This document shows positions 61,486-64,000 of a stretch of DNA of 64,000 nucleotides, in pieces. Within the stretch, counting starts at the first letter, position 1; each line of letters opens with the position of its first letter. The stretch covers positions 1 to 64,000 of the forward strand of contig JAXHUM010000004.1 of NCBI GenBank assembly GCA_034189325.1, given 5' to 3'. The notes beneath the pieces are model-generated. The model searched no databases. It saw only the letters and a program-made list of their open reading frames with translations, and was not told where the DNA came from. The translations under genes were made by a program, and so were the position numbers. The stretch is from JAXHUM01 sp034189325 (GTDB lineage: Bacteria > Desulfobacterota > DSM-4660 > Desulfatiglandales > Desulfatiglandaceae).

Positions 61486-61572
61486 AGATGCCTTCAATCC
61501 GATGGTTGCAGGTATCAGTTGTCCCCCGCCATTATAAAGCCCCGGATCAGGGCCTCTGACCATGCCCTTCGG

Positions 61573-62880
61573 TCATCGGGTAAAAAGGGCAGCGCTAAAA
61601 CCGACCGCTGACCGGGTAGGGGCTTCTCGAAATATCTCATAGCCCAAGAGCTGCCCGTTGCTCGGGGGAAGGGTTTCTAAAAAGCAGGCAAGCGCGGAAA
61701 ATCCGCAGACATTGTACCGATCTTCAACAGCCCTGGATGCCGACCAGAAATGATCGGCATCCCCGGCGCAGAGACAATCCAAGAGCTCCCTATCGTGCCT
61801 TTCGGACTGATCAATGATCATGGAAGCGGGCATGTCATGGCCGAACTTGTGCCCCACGTGGGAGAGATCAACCCCGGCAATGAGAATCGTGTCGTCACCA
61901 TGGGCAACCTCTCGTAAAACCCTCAAGAAATCGAACGCTTCAGTGACATAAGCCTCCCTGGTATAATCGGTCAGGTTCTCTATAAGAGAGCCGCACAGGA
62001 TAGGGACGAGCGTAAAGCTCGTATCAGCCAAAACGTGCTGCAGAAAGATAAGCTGAAATTCAATGGAGTGTTCATCCCTGTGGACAAAATCGTCCTCTGC
62101 AACCAGCTTGTCGCCTGCTTTGAGGAGTTCCGTGACGCTCTTCTCATCGGTCTTTATTCTCCCTAAAGGCGTCTCGAATGTCTTGGTGGTTAACGAAAAC
62201 ATCGCCTTTCTCATAGTGTGGCCGACGCCAAGGACAATGATTCTCTTTGGGGCCAAATCCCTTAGGGCGTGATAGGCCTTTGAATAGATGTTCTTCCCCA
62301 CCTCTAAATCAATATGTGGGGCCACCAGACCTGTGATCCGGCCTGAGGGAGGCGAGGGAGTCTCCTTGATGGCCAGGATGGTCTCCAGTTTTCCTTCCAA
62401 TTCCTCCTTCTTTTCCGGATAGGAGGTCCCGGCAAATGCGGCGTGCCGTGTTTTTTGGGCTGAAAAACCGGCGATAATTCTGTCTCTTTCCTCCCTGTAT
62501 CGGGGACTATCCAAGAGGAATATGGAATCGAGTTCGGCCAATAGGGCCTCAATCTCTTCTTGAGGTACCAGCCTTCCCCCTTGCTCGCGCATCATTCCCA
62601 TCTGAATATCCCTGACCGAATGAGATCCATCCAATCTACTTATCAGCGTGTATAATCCAAGGCTGATCGCCTGCCCCCTTTTGACAAGACCAAGGGAATC
62701 CTGGATCATAATGAGAGTCCGGCCCTCAGATTCTATTGGGAAAAAAGAGAGATCTCTTCGTGGCCTTAGTTGGTCAATGTCCATTTGCTGAATCCGATGA
62801 AGTGTTTGTCGGAGCGACGAAACGCACAACCATAGATGATCCTTCCACGGCTCCGAGAGTATATGAACGTTCTCTTTCAC
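61573..62880 (-). CDS. amrB: Memo family protein (AmmeMemoRadiSam system protein B) with N-terminal domain
   Basis: Residues about 145-435 are a Memo domain: GLVAPHIDLEVG, VLGVGHTM, DLSHVGHKFG and NVCGFSALACFLE carry the His and Cys of the metal site. The first about 130 residues are extra, with LISRLDGSHSVRDIQMGMMR, which looks like a PqqD-type winged fold. Other members of the AmmeMemoRadiSam set are not nearby. Start GTG 62880 is weak; ATG 62784 is possible. Function unknown. Confidence 0.82.
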   Translation of the reverse strand: MKENVHILSEPWKDHLWLCVSSLRQTLHRIQQMDIDQLRPRRDLSFFPIESEGRTLIMIQDSLGLVKRGQAISLGLYTLISRLDGSHSVRDIQMGMMREQGGRLVPQEEIEALLAELDSIFLLDSPRYREERDRIIAGFSAQKTRHAAFAGTSYPEKKEELEGKLETILAIKETPSPPSGRITGLVAPHIDLEVGKNIYSKAYHALRDLAPKRIIVLGVGHTMRKAMFSLTTKTFETPLGRIKTDEKSVTELLKAGDKLVAEDDFVHRDEHSIEFQLIFLQHVLADTSFTLVPILCGSLIENLTDYTREAYVTEAFDFLRVLREVAHGDDTILIAGVDLSHVGHKFGHDMPASMIIDQSERHDRELLDCLCAGDADHFWSASRAVEDRYNVCGFSALACFLETLPPSNGQLLGYEIFREAPTRSAVGFSAALFTR

Positions 62881-62931
62881 GGAAGGCCTGATAAGCCGTG
62901 CTGTTCAGGCCTTCCCCTTATTGAGACAGGA

Positions 62932-64000
62932 TCATCGGTCTGATCGGTTCTGGGAGGCCTTCACCAGAAAGCCTGCAAGAATCTGACGCTCTTTCGTATT
63001 TCCGGGAAAGGGGGGCATAAATCCTTTATCGTAACCCATATCCTCCATGATCCTGAGGAGATCATCAGCTTCCATATTCGCGACACGCTCAAAGATGTCA
63101 TTTCTAAAGCCCCCCATGGAATGGCAGGAATGACAAACGATGCGGAAGAGTTCCCTGCCCGCTGACGTAGGATTGGAAGAGATGATCTCCCTGTCCCGGA
63201 CCCATTTTGCCGTTTGGAGCACGCCCTTTTGTTGGGTTTCAGAAAGAGATGCTTTTAAGATGCTGTTGGAATACATGTGCCCATAGATCATATAGGGCCT
63301 TCTGCCTGCCTCCCTTATTGTTTCAAAAGACCCCATGTACATAAACGCGACAATGAGGAGCAGGAGGGCCAGGATCTTGTGGACCACCGCGTTTAGTCTC
63401 ACGGCGCAGAAAATTCCCGCAAGGATGAGTATAGGGGTGATCCAGACAAATCCCCCGGTAAACAGACCCATCTCGGGCGAGTCTCCCATTATCAGGTTCC
63501 TGGTATGCTCGGGAACGACCTGGAAATACCAGTAGCCGGACGGCAGCAGGACCATAAAGGGAAGGGCCAGCCAGAGGACGCAGTAACGGATCATTCTTTG
63601 CCGCAGCAAGGCATCGTGGATGCTCGATGCCGTGATCAAGCCGTAGACACCGGCAAGGATGAGGGCGAAGGCGGTCCTGAAGACAAGGGATGACAGGTAA
63701 GAGGGGTTGAGCAATCCGTGCCAGAAGTTGCCCGTCTCTATCCAACCGCCAGGTGTGAGCATGAACGAAACAATACCGCCGATGACGGCAAGGGACAGCC
63801 ACGCGGCCACAAAATAGATCCACCCCACAACGACATGGTCCCTGGCATTCATCGTCTGAAAGGTGAAATAATAGACCAGCAGAGAGACAATCTCTATCAC
63901 AAAAAACACCCATTCCGTGGCCCACCCAAATACAAAGGTATGTATCAGGACGGAGGTGCCGGAGGGGTGGAGTATCGAAATTATCAACCAAATGCCAATT
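62932..64000 (-). CDS. CydA-like membrane protein fused to cytochrome c, 5' end beyond the window
   Basis: The frame stays open to base 64000, so the true start lies outside; TTG 63987 is internal. The visible part begins IISILHPSGTSVLIHTFVFG, like the N-terminal half of CydA, with about eight membrane segments, and ends in a cytochrome c domain with CHSCH. Its neighbours to the right are not seen. Such fusions occur in anaerobic deltaproteobacteria as members of the bd superfamily; oxygen reduction cannot be assumed from this part alone. Confidence 0.8.
   Translation of the reverse strand, partial: IGIWLIISILHPSGTSVLIHTFVFGWATEWVFFVIEIVSLLVYYFTFQTMNARDHVVVGWIYFVAAWLSLAVIGGIVSFMLTPGGWIETGNFWHGLLNPSYLSSLVFRTAFALILAGVYGLITASSIHDALLRQRMIRYCVLWLALPFMVLLPSGYWYFQVVPEHTRNLIMGDSPEMGLFTGGFVWITPILILAGIFCAVRLNAVVHKILALLLLIVAFMYMGSFETIREAGRRPYMIYGHMYSNSILKASLSETQQKGVLQTAKWVRDREIISSNPTSAGRELFRIVCHSCHSMGGFRNDIFERVANMEADDLLRIMEDMGYDKGFMPPFPGNTKERQILAGFLVKASQNRSDR

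Noticed and set aside
1..64000. CRISPR arrays, tRNA, rRNA, transposases and phage genes
   Set aside because: I looked for regular short repeats, tRNA-like folds and transposase or integrase motifs and saw none that hold up by eye; a covariance-model scan would be needed to exclude small RNAs.

Overview
The window looks like a chromosomal segment of a sulfate- or sulfite-reducing deltaproteobacterium (Desulfobacterota). The main evidence is a complete dsrMKJOP operon preceded by an RsbRD-type gene. Around it are genes for uptake and CoA-activation of organic acids: a TRAP transporter followed by a phenylacetate-CoA ligase-type enzyme, a LivGHMKF-type ABC transporter with an embedded acyl-CoA synthetase, an HMG-CoA-lyase-type enzyme and a thiolase. 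No tRNA, rRNA, insertion sequence, prophage or CRISPR array was seen. One gene runs off the right edge.

Layout. 0.35-2.7 kb: tatD, maf and moaA. 3.2-14.1 kb: an MSHA-like type IV pilus operon (prepilin, inner-membrane platform proteins, secretin, TPR protein, ExeA-like ATPase, MshE ATPase, MshG platform), preceded by a near-perfect sigma-54 promoter. 14.1-19.0 kb: a convergent, very large prepilin with four LamG-type domains in a duplicated array, with its own sigma-54-like promoter. 19.2-25.8 kb: a B12-binding radical SAM protein, an orphan ABC binding protein, a cysteine-cluster protein, a Na/Pi cotransporter and an HMGL-type enzyme. 26.2-30.5 kb: TRAP transporter plus acyl-CoA ligase. 31.0-38.8 kb: ABC transporter, acyl-CoA synthetase and a lipoprotein. 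38.9-41.4 kb: recO, thiolase and a 46-residue basic protein. 41.5-47.8 kb: rsbRD-like gene, dsrMKJOP and a ferredoxin. 48.2-51.4 kb: a GGDEF protein, an HDOD-histidine kinase and a convergent J-like/receiver protein. 51.6-55.2 kb: a secreted nuclease with a ComEA-like domain, a CoA-binding protein, tatA and purM. 55.4-61.5 kb: alanine-type aminotransferase, hom, an ApgM-type enzyme, lnt and a CDP-alcohol transferase. 61.6-64.0 kb: a Memo-family protein and a CydA-like/cytochrome c fusion.

How the parts fit. TRAP and ABC systems could bring in aromatic or fatty acids, the ligases activate them and thiolase-type enzymes finish their oxidation. DsrMKJOP passes electrons from the quinone pool and periplasm to DsrC-linked sulfite reduction; DsrAB and DsrC are not in this window. 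TatA would help export the Tat-dependent DsrO. The strongest candidate for something not well described is the sigma-54-linked pair formed by the MSHA-like pilus operon and the 1604-residue LamG prepilin, probably a pilus-tip adhesin. A second point of interest is a 142-bp dispersed repeat present twice with identical length.
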